Source: Rhodopseudomonas sp. (GTDB lineage Bacteria; Pseudomonadota; Alphaproteobacteria; Rhizobiales; Xanthobacteraceae). Taken from it: a DNA stretch of 64,000 nucleotides. Shown here piece by piece: positions 9,120-19,108 of the stretch (position 1 is its first letter; each line of letters starts with the position of its first letter). The DNA lies in NCBI RefSeq assembly GCF_013377015.1, contig NZ_JACABA010000002.1, positions 248,001 to 312,000 of the forward strand, given 5' to 3'. The notes beneath the pieces are model-generated. The model saw only the letters and a program-made list of their open reading frames with translations. It ran no database searches and had not been told where the DNA came from. Both the position numbers and the translations under genes were made by a program.

Positions 9120-10559
9120 ATGATTCAACTTTGTTTCAGGCTTTGCCGGCTGCTGGTGCCGGTACTCGCGATCTCGATGGCGCCCGGTGCCGCGCACGCC
9201 GCTGCGGAACTCGACGGCGCCGCGATGAGTTGGCCGTGGGCGGTGCCGTTCGCCGGCGTCCTGTTGTCGATCGCCACCGGGCCGCTGCTGTTTCCGAAAA
9301 TCTGGCACGCGCATTACGGCAAGATCGCCGCCGCCTGGGCACTGCTGGCGTTGCTGCCAATCGGGGTGTTGAACGGCTGGTCCTTGATGCTGGCATCGCT
9401 GGTGCACGCGCTGCTGGCTGAATATCTTAGCTTCATTGTGCTGTTGTTTGCGCTCTACACCGTCGCCGGCGGAATCCTGGTCACCGGCACGATGCGCGCA
9501 ACGCCGCTGCTCAACACCGCGCTGCTGGCGCTCGGCACCTTGTTTGCGAGCATCATCGGCACCACCGGGGCCGCGATGATCCTGATCCGCCCGCTGATCC
9601 GCGCCAACGCGAACCGTCCGACCAACGTCCACGTCATCGTGTTCTTCATCATCCTGGTCGCCAATGTCGGCGGTGCGCTGTCGCCGCTCGGCGATCCGCC
9701 GCTGTTCGTCGGGTTTCTGCGCGGCGTCGATTTCTTCTGGCCGCTGCAGCATCTGTGGCAACAGACGCTGATCGTCGCGCTGTGCCTGCTCGCAGTGTTT
9801 TACGCGCTCGATCGCTGGCATGCCCGCAAGGAGCCGCCGAGCGGCGGAGCGGCAGCGCCAGAGCCGATCGGACTGCGCGGCGGCGTCAACTTCGCGCTGA
9901 TCGGATTGATCGTCGCGGCGATCCTGCTGTCGGCGACCTGGCAGCCCGGCATCGTATTCGATGTTTATGGCACCAAGGTCGCATTGCAGAACCTGGTGCG
10001 CGACGGCGCGATCCTGATCCTGGCCGTGCTGTCGTTGTGGCTGACCGCCGACGAGCACCGCTCCGCCAATGATTTCTCCTGGGAGCCGATCCGGGAGGTC
10101 GCCAAGCTGTTTGCCGGAATCTTCGTCGCCATCATCCCGGTGCTGGCGATGCTGAACGCGGGCAAGGCCGGCATCTTCGCGCCGCTGTTGTCGGTGGTGA
10201 CCGGCGCCGATGGTGCGCCGCGCGAGGTTCCGTATTTCTGGTTCACCGGGCTGTTGTCGGCCGTACTCGACAATGCACCAACCTATCTGGTGTTCTTCGA
10301 ACTGGCCGGCGGCAACCCGGCCGAACTGATGGGACCGCTATCCGGTACGCTCGCCGCGATCTCGATGGGGGCGGTGTACATGGGAGCGCTGACCTATGTC
10401 GGCAACGCGCCCAATTTCATGGTCTACGCCATTGCCTCGGAACGCGGCATCAAGATGCCCGGCTTCTTCGGCTACGCATTGTGGGCGAGCGTCGTGCTGC
10501 TGCCGCTGTTCCTGCTGCTGACCTATCTGCCGATCGTGCCGCATCTGGGATTGCACTGA
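9120..10559 (+). CDS. Ion transporter superfamily protein, putative Na+/H+ antiporter (NhaD/ArsB/CitM-like)
   Basis: A 479-residue polytopic inner-membrane protein with about 11-12 hydrophobic segments and a cleavable-looking N-terminal signal (LLVPVLAISMAPGAAHAA). Two pseudo-repeat signatures of the ion transporter superfamily are visible: ALSPLGDPPLFVGFLRG in the first half, and LDNAPTYLVFF plus YVGNAPNFMVYAI in the second. Bradyrhizobial relatives are usually called sodium:proton antiporters, but substrate specificity (Na+, arsenite, citrate) cannot be read from sequence alone. I chose the ATG at 9120, after the purine-rich aatggcgca; an in-frame start at 9084 would add 12 charged residues ahead of the signal-like helix. 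No obvious operon partner is present. Confidence 0.8.
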   Translation: MIQLCFRLCRLLVPVLAISMAPGAAHAAAELDGAAMSWPWAVPFAGVLLSIATGPLLFPKIWHAHYGKIAAAWALLALLPIGVLNGWSLMLASLVHALLAEYLSFIVLLFALYTVAGGILVTGTMRATPLLNTALLALGTLFASIIGTTGAAMILIRPLIRANANRPTNVHVIVFFIILVANVGGALSPLGDPPLFVGFLRGVDFFWPLQHLWQQTLIVALCLLAVFYALDRWHARKEPPSGGAAAPEPIGLRGGVNFALIGLIVAAILLSATWQPGIVFDVYGTKVALQNLVRDGAILILAVLSLWLTADEHRSANDFSWEPIREVAKLFAGIFVAIIPVLAMLNAGKAGIFAPLLSVVTGADGAPREVPYFWFTGLLSAVLDNAPTYLVFFELAGGNPAELMGPLSGTLAAISMGAVYMGALTYVGNAPNFMVYAIASERGIKMPGFFGYALWASVVLLPLFLLLTYLPIVPHLGLH

Positions 10560-10722
10560 GCCGTCGCGCGCTGCGCCGCGGCGAACGCGCGGATTCGGGA
10601 GATCGTCGGCAAGCTTCAACGTCCGCGATTGGCGGTGGACCCCGACAAGACGCACCTGCTAAATGAGAGCATCGGCGCCGCCATATGACGGCAGCACCAC
10701 AAGAAACGTTCGAGGGCAGGGA

Positions 10723-11712
10723 ATGGCGTCCAACAAGAAGAAACTGCTGATCACGGAGTCGATGTCGCTGCGGGGCAGGGCGCTGTTCGACGAACGGGCC
10801 GATATCGAAACCGTCGAATTCTCCAATATGATTTCCGCGCCCGATTTCGAGGCGTTGTTGCAGCAAGAGGCCCCGGTTCACGGCGTGGCGCTCGGCGCGA
10901 CGCGGTTCGGTGAGCCCGAACTCGAGGCCTCCAAGGAAATGAAGGTGGTGGCGCGGATCGGGGTCGGCTACGACGCCGTCGACGTCGCCGCGCTCAGCCG
11001 TCGCAAGGTGCCGCTGATGGTGGCGGGCACCGCGAATTCGCCCTCGGTCGCCGAACAGGCGCTGTTCATGATGCTGACGCTGGCCAAGCGCGGCGTCGAA
11101 CTGCATGCGCTGGTCAAGACCGGCGGCTGGAGCACCAGGCTCGGACTGTTGCCGTTCGATCTGTTCAGCAAGACCGTGCTGATCATCGGCTTCGGCCGGA
11201 TCGGCACCCGCACTGCCAAGCGTTGCCTGGCGATGGAGATGCAGGTGCTGGTGTACGACCCCTACAAGTCGGCCGACGAGATCAAGGCCGCCGGCTGCGA
11301 GAAGGTCGACGACCTCGACGCGGCGCTGCCGCGAGCCGATTTCGTCAGCATTCATTGCCCGAAGAATCCCGAGACCACCGGCATGTTCGATGCTGCGCGG
11401 ATCGCGCGGCTGAAGCCGACGGCTTATCTGATCAACACCGCGCGCGGCGGCATCGTGGTCGAGAAGGCGCTGTACGACGCGCTGGTGGCGGGCAAGCTCG
11501 CCGGCGCCGGGCTCGACGTGTTCGAGGTCGAGCCGCCGCCGCATGGCCATCCGCTATTCGAACTGCCGAACGTGGTGATCGCCCCGCATGTCGCCGGCGT
11601 CACCCGCGAAGCGCTCGACCGCATGGGCGAGCAGACCGCGCGCAACATGCTAAGCGCGCTCGACGGCGAGCCGATCCGGCAGAACGTGATCAATCAGGAC
11701 GTGCTCGCCTAA
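10723..11712 (+). CDS. D-isomer specific 2-hydroxyacid dehydrogenase (SerA-like)
   Basis: An NAD-dependent oxidoreductase of the D-2-hydroxyacid dehydrogenase family, 329 residues from the ATG at 10723, which follows the ribosome-binding site gggcagg. The nucleotide-binding motif is GFGRIGTRTAKR. The catalytic Arg lies in NTARGGIV, the Glu in DVFEVEPPPHG, and the His in IAPHVAGVT. There is no C-terminal ACT domain, so it is not a full-length phosphoglycerate dehydrogenase. The substrate (phosphoglycerate, glyoxylate, hydroxypyruvate or other) cannot be assigned. It lies 62 bases upstream of an amidase gene on the same strand, possibly co-transcribed. Confidence 0.88.
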   Translation: MASNKKKLLITESMSLRGRALFDERADIETVEFSNMISAPDFEALLQQEAPVHGVALGATRFGEPELEASKEMKVVARIGVGYDAVDVAALSRRKVPLMVAGTANSPSVAEQALFMMLTLAKRGVELHALVKTGGWSTRLGLLPFDLFSKTVLIIGFGRIGTRTAKRCLAMEMQVLVYDPYKSADEIKAAGCEKVDDLDAALPRADFVSIHCPKNPETTGMFDAARIARLKPTAYLINTARGGIVVEKALYDALVAGKLAGAGLDVFEVEPPPHGHPLFELPNVVIAPHVAGVTREALDRMGEQTARNMLSALDGEPIRQNVINQDVLA

Positions 11713-11774
11713 GCGCGCCCGATCGCCACCGCGGGCTGGGCCGCAGCGATCCCTTTCATCCGCTGGGGAAATTC

Positions 11775-13199
11775 ATGTCGATCAAGGAATATGCCGACCA
11801 TGACGGCGTCGGCCTCGCCGACCTCGTCCGTCGCAAGCAGGTCAGCGCGCTGGAATTGCTGGAGGAGGCGATCGCCCGCACCGAACAGGTCAATCCGAAG
11901 CTCAACGCCGTGGTGGTGCGGCATGACGGCTACGCCCGCAAACAGATCGAGGCCGGGCTGCCCGATGGGCCGTTCACCGGAGTGCCGTTCCTGCTCAAGG
12001 ATCTCGACCTGCTGGCGGGGACCCGGACTACATTCGGCGCCAGCCTGTTCAAGGACAATGTCGCCGACCACACCGGCACCTTGGCCCAGCGCTTCCTCGA
12101 CGCGGGACTGACGATCTTCGGCAAGAGCGCCAGCCCGGAATTCGGCTTGATGCCGACCACCGAGTCACGGCTGCACGGCCCGACCCGCAATCCCTGGAAC
12201 CCGGCACATTCGTCTGGCGGCTCGTCCGGCGGCGCGGCGGCGGCGGTGGCCGCGCGCATCCTTCCGGTCGCCCACGCCAGCGACGGCGGCGGTTCGATCC
12301 GGATTCCGGCCTCGGCCTGCGGCGTGTTCGGATTGAAGCCGACCCGGGCGCGCAATCCGAGCGGTCCTGACCGCGGCGAGGGCTGGGGCGGGTTGTCCTG
12401 CGGTCATGTCGTGAGCATCAGCGTGCGCGACAGCGCGGCGATGCTGGATGCGATCCACGGCCCGGAGCCGTCGAGCCCCTACGTCGCGCCAAAGCCTGAG
12501 CGGCCGTTCGCCCAGGAAGTCGGCCGCGATCCAGGCCGGCTGCGGATCGCCTTCACCGACAAGTCTCCCTATGGCGACCCGATCGACGTCGAGGTCGCCG
12601 CGGCGGTCCGTGATGTCGCCAATATGCTCGTCGGCCTTGGCCACGATGTCGAGGAGCGCGCCCCGGCGCTGCCTGCCGATCCGGCGGCGGTGATCGCGAC
12701 CATAGTCGCCTGCAACACCGGTCTCACCGTGCAGCTTGCCGAGCAGGCGCTCGGCCGCGCGGTCACCGACCGTGACTTTGAGATCCTGACCCTGGCCAGC
12801 GCCGCCAACGCCCGCCAGGCCAGCGGGATCGACTATCTGGCGGCACAGCTCGCGGCGTTCCAGATTTCGCGCAGCCTCGCCGGCTTCTTCGAGGGCTGCG
12901 ATGTGTTCCTGTCGCCGACACTATGCACGCCGCCGGTTCGGCTCGGCGAGATCGATACCATGACCAACGATCTGTCGGGGATCGGGCCGATCCTGCGTCG
13001 CTACATGCCGGGCACTAGCATGTTCAACATGTCCGGGCAGCCGGCAATGTCGGTGCCTCTGGCCTGGAGTGGGAGCGGGCTGCCGATCGGTATGATGTTC
13101 GCGGCGCGGTTCGGCGACGAGGCAACGCTGCTCCGGCTCGCAGCCCAACTGGAGCAGGAACGGCCGTGGAAGGCCCGGCGGCCGCCGATTTCCGCCTAA
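11775..13199 (+). CDS. Amidase (amidase signature family)
   Basis: A 474-residue amidase-signature hydrolase. The Ser-cisSer-Lys triad is visible: Lys in PFLLKDLD, the glycine/serine segment SSGGSSGGAAAAVAARI, and the nucleophile region SDGGGSIRIPASACG. The C-terminal part (SMFNMSGQPAMSVPL) matches the family. It could hydrolyse an aliphatic or aromatic amide; a role as GatA is unlikely because gatB and gatC are absent here. The start at 11775 (ATGTCGATCAAGG) matches the usual N terminus; a longer frame running back inside the dehydrogenase gene is spurious. Codon use is like that of the neighbours. Confidence 0.9.
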   Translation: MSIKEYADHDGVGLADLVRRKQVSALELLEEAIARTEQVNPKLNAVVVRHDGYARKQIEAGLPDGPFTGVPFLLKDLDLLAGTRTTFGASLFKDNVADHTGTLAQRFLDAGLTIFGKSASPEFGLMPTTESRLHGPTRNPWNPAHSSGGSSGGAAAAVAARILPVAHASDGGGSIRIPASACGVFGLKPTRARNPSGPDRGEGWGGLSCGHVVSISVRDSAAMLDAIHGPEPSSPYVAPKPERPFAQEVGRDPGRLRIAFTDKSPYGDPIDVEVAAAVRDVANMLVGLGHDVEERAPALPADPAAVIATIVACNTGLTVQLAEQALGRAVTDRDFEILTLASAANARQASGIDYLAAQLAAFQISRSLAGFFEGCDVFLSPTLCTPPVRLGEIDTMTNDLSGIGPILRRYMPGTSMFNMSGQPAMSVPLAWSGSGLPIGMMFAARFGDEATLLRLAAQLEQERPWKARRPPISA

Positions 13200-13316
13200 A
13201 GACTCGCCGACCCAAGCCTAAAAAAGCCATACGTATCCTGGAACAACAACCTGGATTCGGCGTTCACGCGCCGGAGTGGGCCAGATATTTACGATTGCTT
13301 CTCGGGGGACGAGTCG

Positions 13317-13769
13317 TTGAGTCAAAATGATCCGACCGATCAAACGCTCGCGGTGATCGCCAGCATCTTCGAAAAGCCGGAGGTCAAGCCGGAGGATCAT
13401 CGGCATCCGACTGAGTCCGGCTCCGATGCCGTCGATCCAGCCGAAAGTGCCCTCGTGGCGCCCGCAACTCTCGCAACCGCCGCGGCTGCGAAACCGGCAT
13501 TGGCCGATATCGATGGCTATTCAAAATACGGTCCCGGTCCGCTCGATTCGCTGCGGTTCAAATGGACCGCGCGTTTCGACGGCAACAGCCACTACTATGT
13601 CGACGAGACGATCGGAACCACGTCGCGGCCGATCAGCAGCGGACCGATGCCACGGGATGAAGTGGTCGCATTCATCGACGAGCGCGAGCGCGAGGCGAAG
13701 CGGCGGTTCGAGGCGCTGCGAATTCAGATGACCTCGGGGCCGTCCGAGCGCGGCCAGGACGACGGCTAG
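13317..13769 (+). CDS. Hypothetical protein, TTG start
   Basis: A 150-residue soluble protein I cannot assign to a named family. The first half is low-complexity and rich in Glu, Pro and Ala (residues 18-65). The second half looks folded: GPGPLDSLRFKWTARFDGN, then a tyrosine pair and a DETIG turn, then PRDEVVAFIDEREREAKRRFEAL, which is a charged helix. The only in-frame start with an upstream purine-rich stretch (cgggggacgag) is TTG at 13317. It sits between the amidase gene and the convergent glnA terminator. Codon usage supports a real gene; function is unknown. Confidence 0.6.
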   Translation: MSQNDPTDQTLAVIASIFEKPEVKPEDHRHPTESGSDAVDPAESALVAPATLATAAAAKPALADIDGYSKYGPGPLDSLRFKWTARFDGNSHYYVDETIGTTSRPISSGPMPRDEVVAFIDEREREAKRRFEALRIQMTSGPSERGQDDG

Positions 13770-13861
13770 CGATGGCGAGGAATAGGCGTCGGTCTGCATC
13801 GTCTGAGCCAGCTCGAGCAATGATTACGCAACAACGCGCCTGACAAGACCCGAAAATTCCG

Positions 13862-13899
13862 CAAAACAAAAAAGAAGGCGCCCCGCGAAGGGCGCCTTT
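13862..13899 (-). terminator. Rho-independent terminator of glnA
   Basis: On the minus strand a 9-bp GC-rich stem (aaggcgccc / gggcgcctt, 13875-13898, loop cgcgaa) is followed by the T-rich run ttcttttttgttttg. It lies about 45 bases after the glnA stop codon and is oriented to stop glnBA transcription. Confidence 0.9.
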
Positions 13900-13942
13900 G
13901 TCGTTTCAGTGCCGCATTTCGCGGGCGTTGCCCGCGAATCGC

Positions 13943-15352
13943 TTACTGCGAGTAGTACATGTCGAATTCGACCGGATGCGGGGTCATTTCGAAACGCATA
14001 ACTTCGGTCATCTTCAGCTCGATGTAGCTGTCGATGAAGTCGTCGTCGAACACGCCGCCGGCCTTCAGGAAGCCGCGGTCCTTGTCGAGGTTTTCCAGCG
14101 CTTCGCGGAGCGAACCGCACACCGTCGGGATCGACTTCAACTCTTCCTTCGGCAGGTCGTAGAGATCCTTGTCCATCGCCGGACCCGGATCGATCTTGTT
14201 CTTGATGCCGTCGAGGCCGGCCATCAGCATCGAGGCGAAGCCGAGATAGGGGTTCGCCATCGGATCCGGGAACCGGACTTCGACGCGCTTGGCCTTCGGG
14301 TTGGTGGTGTAGGGAATGCGGCAGGAGGCCGACCGGTTGCGCGCGGAATAGGCCAGCAGCACCGGCGCTTCATAGCCCGGGACCAGACGCTTGTAGGAGT
14401 TGGTCGACGGGTTGGTGAAGGCGTTGATCGCCTTGGCGTGCTTGATGATGCCGCCGATGTAGTGCAGGCAGGTTTCCGAGAGATCGGCGTATTTGTTGCC
14501 GGCGAACACCGGCTTGCCGTCCTTCCAGATCGACTGATGCACATGCATGCCCGAGCCGTTGTCGCCATAGACCGGCTTCGGCATGAAGGTAGCGGTCTTG
14601 CCGTAGATGTGCGCGACCTGATGGATGCAGTACTTGTAGATCTGCATCTGGTCGGCCATGTGGGTGAGGGTGTCGAACTTCATGCCGAGTTCGTGCTGGG
14701 CGGAAGCCACTTCGTGGTGGTGCTTTTCGACCTTGACGCCCATCTTGGCCATCGCGCCGAGCATTTCGGATCGCATGTCCTGCACCGAATCCTGCGGCGG
14801 AACCGGGAAGTAGCCGGCCTTGGTGCGGATCCGGTGGCCGAGATTGCCGCCTTCATATTCGGTGTCGGAATTGATCGGCAATTCCGAGGAGTCGAGCTTG
14901 AAGCCGGTGTTGTACGGCGTGGTCTGGTAGCGCACGTCGTCGAACACGAAGAATTCAGCTTCCGGGCCGACGAACACGGTGTCGCCGACGCCCATCGACT
15001 TGACCATGGCTTCGGCCTTCTTGGCGATGCCGCGCGGGTCGCGGTTGTAGGGCTCGCCGGTCGAGGGCTCGAGAATGTCGCAGGTGATCACCATGGTGGT
15101 TTCTGCGAAGAACGGATCGATCGTCGCGGTCGACGGATCCAGCATCAGCATCATGTCGGACTCGTTGATCGCCTTCCAGCCGGCGATCGAGGAGCCGTCG
15201 AACATGGTGCCTTCGGCGAACATGTCCTCATCGACCATCGAGACGTCGAAGGTGACGTGCTGCCACTTGCCGCGCGGATCGGTGAAACGCAGGTCGACGT
15301 ATTTCACGTCATTGTCCTTGATCGATTTCAGGACTTCTTTTGCGGTCGTCAT
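13943..15352 (-). CDS. glnA: Glutamine synthetase type I
   Basis: GlnA makes glutamine from glutamate, ammonia and ATP and is the main ammonium-assimilation enzyme. The 469-residue protein is class I-beta: it has the [12 protein letters not shown] motif, the NRSASCRIP segment, and the adenylylation site DLYDLPKEE with Tyr398, which allows control by GlnE. The ATG at 15350-15352 follows the ribosome-binding site aagggg. It is downstream of glnB with a 98-base gap, the classical glnBA order of rhizobia, and a strong terminator follows. Expression is expected to respond to nitrogen through NtrC, although I could not find an unambiguous -24/-12 promoter. Confidence 0.98.
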   Translation of the reverse strand: MTTAKEVLKSIKDNDVKYVDLRFTDPRGKWQHVTFDVSMVDEDMFAEGTMFDGSSIAGWKAINESDMMLMLDPSTATIDPFFAETTMVITCDILEPSTGEPYNRDPRGIAKKAEAMVKSMGVGDTVFVGPEAEFFVFDDVRYQTTPYNTGFKLDSSELPINSDTEYEGGNLGHRIRTKAGYFPVPPQDSVQDMRSEMLGAMAKMGVKVEKHHHEVASAQHELGMKFDTLTHMADQMQIYKYCIHQVAHIYGKTATFMPKPVYGDNGSGMHVHQSIWKDGKPVFAGNKYADLSETCLHYIGGIIKHAKAINAFTNPSTNSYKRLVPGYEAPVLLAYSARNRSASCRIPYTTNPKAKRVEVRFPDPMANPYLGFASMLMAGLDGIKNKIDPGPAMDKDLYDLPKEELKSIPTVCGSLREALENLDKDRGFLKAGGVFDDDFIDSYIELKMTEVMRFEMTPHPVEFDMYYSQ

Positions 15353-15450
15353 GATTACCCCTTGTGTCTACGGTCGGTGTCTACAGGCGTGGTAAAACAG
15401 CAGCCGCAAGCGGCCGCCGAGTGAAGTCGTGATGGTGATAGGCCGTCGGG

Positions 15451-15789
<339 letters not shown>

Positions 15790-16190
15790 TTAGACTCTCC
15801 CCGACCTTCGAACTTCCTAGGTCAACATGCTTATTACAGATCGCGCGGCGTTGCGCGTTTGATCGATAACTCCGCTGGTCGGATGGGTGAGCAGCGCCGC
15901 TGCCCCCCGGGAAAATCGTTTCCGCGAGAGAAGTCGGGCGCGCGCAACCCCTGCAATTGCAGGCGAGCGCGAGGGATCGAAACATGACTTCCGTAAAAGC
16001 AGGGTCCATGCCAAGTTCACAAGGCGGCTGATTTTAGAGCGTTATCAGATTATTAAGAGCACCGCTGCGTAGACTTTGGTGGTCCTGCGAACGACGTGCT
16101 GTCTAAAGTAATGGCACGAAGCTCAAACTGTAGGCAACTTGATTCGATTGGTTTGACTTAGTTGGGATTCCACTGCCTCACGATAAGGCG
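15790..16190. other. Divergent intergenic region between glnB and the NAD(P)HX repair gene
   Basis: About 400 bases with no credible gene. It must hold the glnB promoter (minus strand) and the start of the rightward gene at 16191. I see a perfect 14-base palindrome, CCTGCAATTGCAGG, at 15950-15963. A -24-like TGGCACG at 16112-16118 on the plus strand has no matching -12 element. Confidence 0.6.
15950..15963. promoter_or_regulatory. Perfect palindrome upstream of glnB, possible operator
   Basis: CCTGCAATTGCAGG is an exact 14-base dyad about 160 bases upstream of the glnB start. Position and symmetry suit an activator or repressor site. It does not match the usual NtrC consensus (GCAC-N5-GTGC) well, so the binding protein is unknown. 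Confidence 0.35.
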
Positions 16191-17708
16191 ATGAACTGGG
16201 ATTTGGGCATGGAACTGCTGACTCCTGCCGAGATGGATCGCGCGGACCTGCTGACGATCTCTCACGGCTCCTCCGGATTTGCGCTGATGCTGACGGCGGG
16301 ACGGCATGTTGCGCGCGCCGCGATCGAGCTCATCGAGGTGGGGCCGATCCTGGTTGTGGCCGGTCCCGGCAATAACGGCGGCGATGGCCTGATTGCGGCC
16401 ACGGAGCTGGTTGCGCTAGGTCGCAGCGTCACGGTGATGCTGCTCGGCGAGCGCGACGCACTGAAAGGCGACGCGGCGCTGGCCGCGCGGGAGTGGAAGG
16501 GCCCGTTGCTGCCGTTCCTGCCGCAGTCGATCGGTGCGCCGAGCCTGATCATCGACGCGCTGTTCGGCTCCGGCCTGAACCGATTGGTCAAGGACGATGC
16601 GCTGGCGATGATCGAGGCGACCAACGCGAGCGGCATTCCGGTGCTGAGCGTCGACCTGCCGAGCGGCATCAACGGGGCTACCGGCGCGGTGATGGGCGCC
16701 GCGATCCGCGCCCGCGAGACCGTCACCTTCTTTCGCCGCAAGCCCGGCCACATGCTGCTGCCCGGACGACTGCACTGTGGCCGTTTGCAGGTGGTCGATA
16801 TCGGCATCGACGCCAGCGTGCTCGACGAGATCCGGCCAATGGCCTTCGTCAACGATCCTGACTTGTGGCTCGGTTCATTTCCGGTGCCGCGGGTCGATGG
16901 CCACAAATACGGCCGCGGCCATGCCGTCGTGATCTCCGGCAAACTGTCGCAGACCGGCGCGGCGCGGCTGGCAGCCCGCGGCGCGCTGCGGGCAGGAGCC
17001 GGACTGGTCACTGTCGCGTCGCCCGGCGATGCGCTTGCGGTCCATGCCAGCGCCCTGACCGCGATCATGCTGCGCCAGATCGATACGCCGGAGCAGTTCG
17101 CCGAGCTGGTGGCCGATCGCCGCTTCAACGCCTGCGTGATTGGTCCGGGCGCCGGCGTCGACGACCGTACCCGCAGTCTGGTGCTAGCGGCGCTAGCGGC
17201 CGGGACCGGGACGGTGCTCGACGCCGACGCGCTGACCAGTTTCGCGGGAGGGCCGGAAGAGTTGTTCGAGGCGATTAAATCTGACAGTAATCCAGAGGTT
17301 ATCCTTACCCCTCATGAGGGAGAATTTCCTCGTCTTTTCAGTGATATGAGCAACAAGAATCCACTTCGATCAAAACTTGAAAAAGTTCGGATAGCGGCGC
17401 AACGCTCCGGGGCCGTCGTGCTGCTCAAGGGGCCCGACACGGTGGTGGCGTCGCCGGATGGTCGCGCCGCGATTGCGGCCAACGCGCCGCCATGGCTGGC
17501 CACCGCGGGGGCCGGCGACGTGCTGTCGGGCATCATCGCGGGGATGCTGGCGCAGCGCGTGCCGGCATTCGAAGCCGCCTGCATCGGCGTCTGGATCCAT
17601 GGCGAGGCTGCCTGCGAGGCAGGGCCGGGCCTGATCGCCGAGGACCTGTCGGAAGTGCTGCCGGCGATATTTCGGCGGCTCTATGACGATCTCGGGATCG
17701 AGTATTAG
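16191..17708 (+). CDS. nnr: Bifunctional NAD(P)H-hydrate epimerase / ADP-dependent NAD(P)H-hydrate dehydratase
   Basis: This enzyme repairs hydrated NADH and NADPH: the N-terminal YjeF_N domain interconverts the R and S epimers and the C-terminal YjeF_C domain dehydrates the S form using ADP. Residues 1 to about 215 hold the epimerase with VVAGPGNNGGDG and SVDLPSGING. The rest is the ribokinase-like dehydratase with the TPHEGEFPRL segment and NAPPWLATAGAGDVLSG. Length is 505 residues. ATG at 16191 is used here; the ATG at 16209 is a possible alternative. It is convergent with the next gene, and the two stop codons overlap by four bases. Confidence 0.93.
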   Translation: MNWDLGMELLTPAEMDRADLLTISHGSSGFALMLTAGRHVARAAIELIEVGPILVVAGPGNNGGDGLIAATELVALGRSVTVMLLGERDALKGDAALAAREWKGPLLPFLPQSIGAPSLIIDALFGSGLNRLVKDDALAMIEATNASGIPVLSVDLPSGINGATGAVMGAAIRARETVTFFRRKPGHMLLPGRLHCGRLQVVDIGIDASVLDEIRPMAFVNDPDLWLGSFPVPRVDGHKYGRGHAVVISGKLSQTGAARLAARGALRAGAGLVTVASPGDALAVHASALTAIMLRQIDTPEQFAELVADRRFNACVIGPGAGVDDRTRSLVLAALAAGTGTVLDADALTSFAGGPEELFEAIKSDSNPEVILTPHEGEFPRLFSDMSNKNPLRSKLEKVRIAAQRSGAVVLLKGPDTVVASPDGRAAIAANAPPWLATAGAGDVLSGIIAGMLAQRVPAFEAACIGVWIHGEAACEAGPGLIAEDLSEVLPAIFRRLYDDLGIEY

Positions 17709-19030
17709 AGCACGGCGTAGTTGCGCAGCAGCCGCGGCGCCGACCAGTTTGCCGCCATCGCTTCGATCAGCCAGAGCCCGGCGAATTCGGCCACGAAGGC
17801 GATCCGCTGGGTCTGGCCGGCGTCGATCGCCAGCGTATCCAGCCAGAACGGTTTCCAACCGTCATCAAGCCGGTCGAGCAGCCGGAAATGATGGCCGTGC
17901 AGATGGAATACCACCGGGTTCGCGGCGCGATTGGTCAGCGCAAGCACCACGGCCCGGCCGCGCTTGACCTGAAAGGCCGGCGCGGCCGATGGCACAAAGC
18001 CGTTCGGGAGGCTCCAGTCCTGTGCGATGCCGAGCGCCAGATCGACACGCAAGGCGCTCTTGAGGTCGATCCGGGCCGGCAGGCCGTTGTCCGGCAGGCT
18101 CGCGAGGATCGGCAGCGGCGCTTCGCGCAGCGGCGAATCGCCGGAATAGAGCAGCCGGACGATCAGGTAGGCGCGCTTGCCGTCATGCAGGCTGATCGGA
18201 AAACTTGTCCCTGCGGCCTTGGTCGCATCGACGAAGGCGTCGATCCGGGTGCCCGGCGCCAGCACCAAGGTGCCATCGCGGGCCAAGAACGGCTCCGAGG
18301 GCTGCCCGTCGAGGGCCATCACCCGGACCTCGTGTTCTGCGATTTTAACGGCGATCACATTGCGTTGGCAGCCATTGATGAAGCGGAGCCTCAACCTGAC
18401 GTTGGTGCGGACGCCAAGGTCCAGCCCGGGCTGGCCATTGACGGTGTAGCTCGGCTCGGCATCGGCGGTTTCGGTGCCGGGCGGCAATGCGCGGCCATCC
18501 GGCCCCAGCCGCCAATCCTCGATCAGCACCACCTCGTCACGGTCCACCGCAACCGCTTCGCTCTCCTGGACGATCAGGGCCTGCGCCGGCATCGGCGCGT
18601 CGTCCGTCAGCAGCCGTAGATCCAACATAAGTGTCCCGGCGTGACGCAGCGCGATCGCGAACTCATCCTGTCCACCCGGCGCCACCGGTCGCCGCGCCGT
18701 CAGCGGTTCGGCAGCGAGCGCGCCCTCGATGCCGTGCCAGTTCAGGATCGCCGGCTGGGCGAGCTTGTTTTCGAATCTCACGGCGAGTTCGTCGCCGCGC
18801 TGGAACCGCATCGGACCAGATTCAATCGGCTGCAGCGACGATATCCGGGTCTCGGGCGCGCCAGGCCGCAGCGCCGCCAAGGCTGGCTTCGCCAGCAGGG
18901 TCACGGCCTGGCGTGCCGGCGTGGCGGCGTAAGCCGGCGAACCGATGCCGAGGCCGGCGCAGCTCAGCCCGGCGCCGCCGAGTCGGGCCAGCAGGCCACG
19001 CCGCGTGATCGCAAAACCAGGATATGTCAT
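17705..19030 (-). CDS. Tat-exported multicopper-oxidase-like (cupredoxin) protein lacking most copper ligands
   Basis: A 441-residue protein with a twin-arginine signal (TRRGLLARLGG, then a hydrophobic stretch to about residue 36) and the three-cupredoxin layout of multicopper oxidases. Of the four copper-binding motifs only one is recognisable: HLHGHHF at 376-382. The first motif (normally HWHG) is NWHG at 97-100, the second (normally WYHSH) is AGTLMLDLRLL at 131-141, and the last (normally HCHxxxH) is GLWLIEAMAANW at 418-429. This pattern resembles SufI/FtsP, a cupredoxin-fold protein that binds no copper and stabilises the divisome, but it could instead be a diverged oxidase. The start ATG is at 19028-19030. 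Confidence 0.8.
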   Translation of the reverse strand: MTYPGFAITRRGLLARLGGAGLSCAGLGIGSPAYAATPARQAVTLLAKPALAALRPGAPETRISSLQPIESGPMRFQRGDELAVRFENKLAQPAILNWHGIEGALAAEPLTARRPVAPGGQDEFAIALRHAGTLMLDLRLLTDDAPMPAQALIVQESEAVAVDRDEVVLIEDWRLGPDGRALPPGTETADAEPSYTVNGQPGLDLGVRTNVRLRLRFINGCQRNVIAVKIAEHEVRVMALDGQPSEPFLARDGTLVLAPGTRIDAFVDATKAAGTSFPISLHDGKRAYLIVRLLYSGDSPLREAPLPILASLPDNGLPARIDLKSALRVDLALGIAQDWSLPNGFVPSAAPAFQVKRGRAVVLALTNRAANPVVFHLHGHHFRLLDRLDDGWKPFWLDTLAIDAGQTQRIAFVAEFAGLWLIEAMAANWSAPRLLRNYAVL

Positions 19031-19108
19031 GCTCGATGCGGACCATTTTCCCGCCGCGCTGTCCAGTATCTGGCGGATCGCCCGGCTGGGGCTTGTGCGG
19101 GGATTTTT

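Noticed and set aside
6445-9120. 891-codon open frame antisense to recO and parC
   Set aside because: It spans two well-identified plus-strand genes and has the compositional bias of third-position GC shadows. No ribosome-binding site or motif supports it.
16112-16118. TGGCACG as a sigma-54 -24 element for the rightward gene
   Set aside because: The required GC at the -12 position with ten-base spacing is missing.
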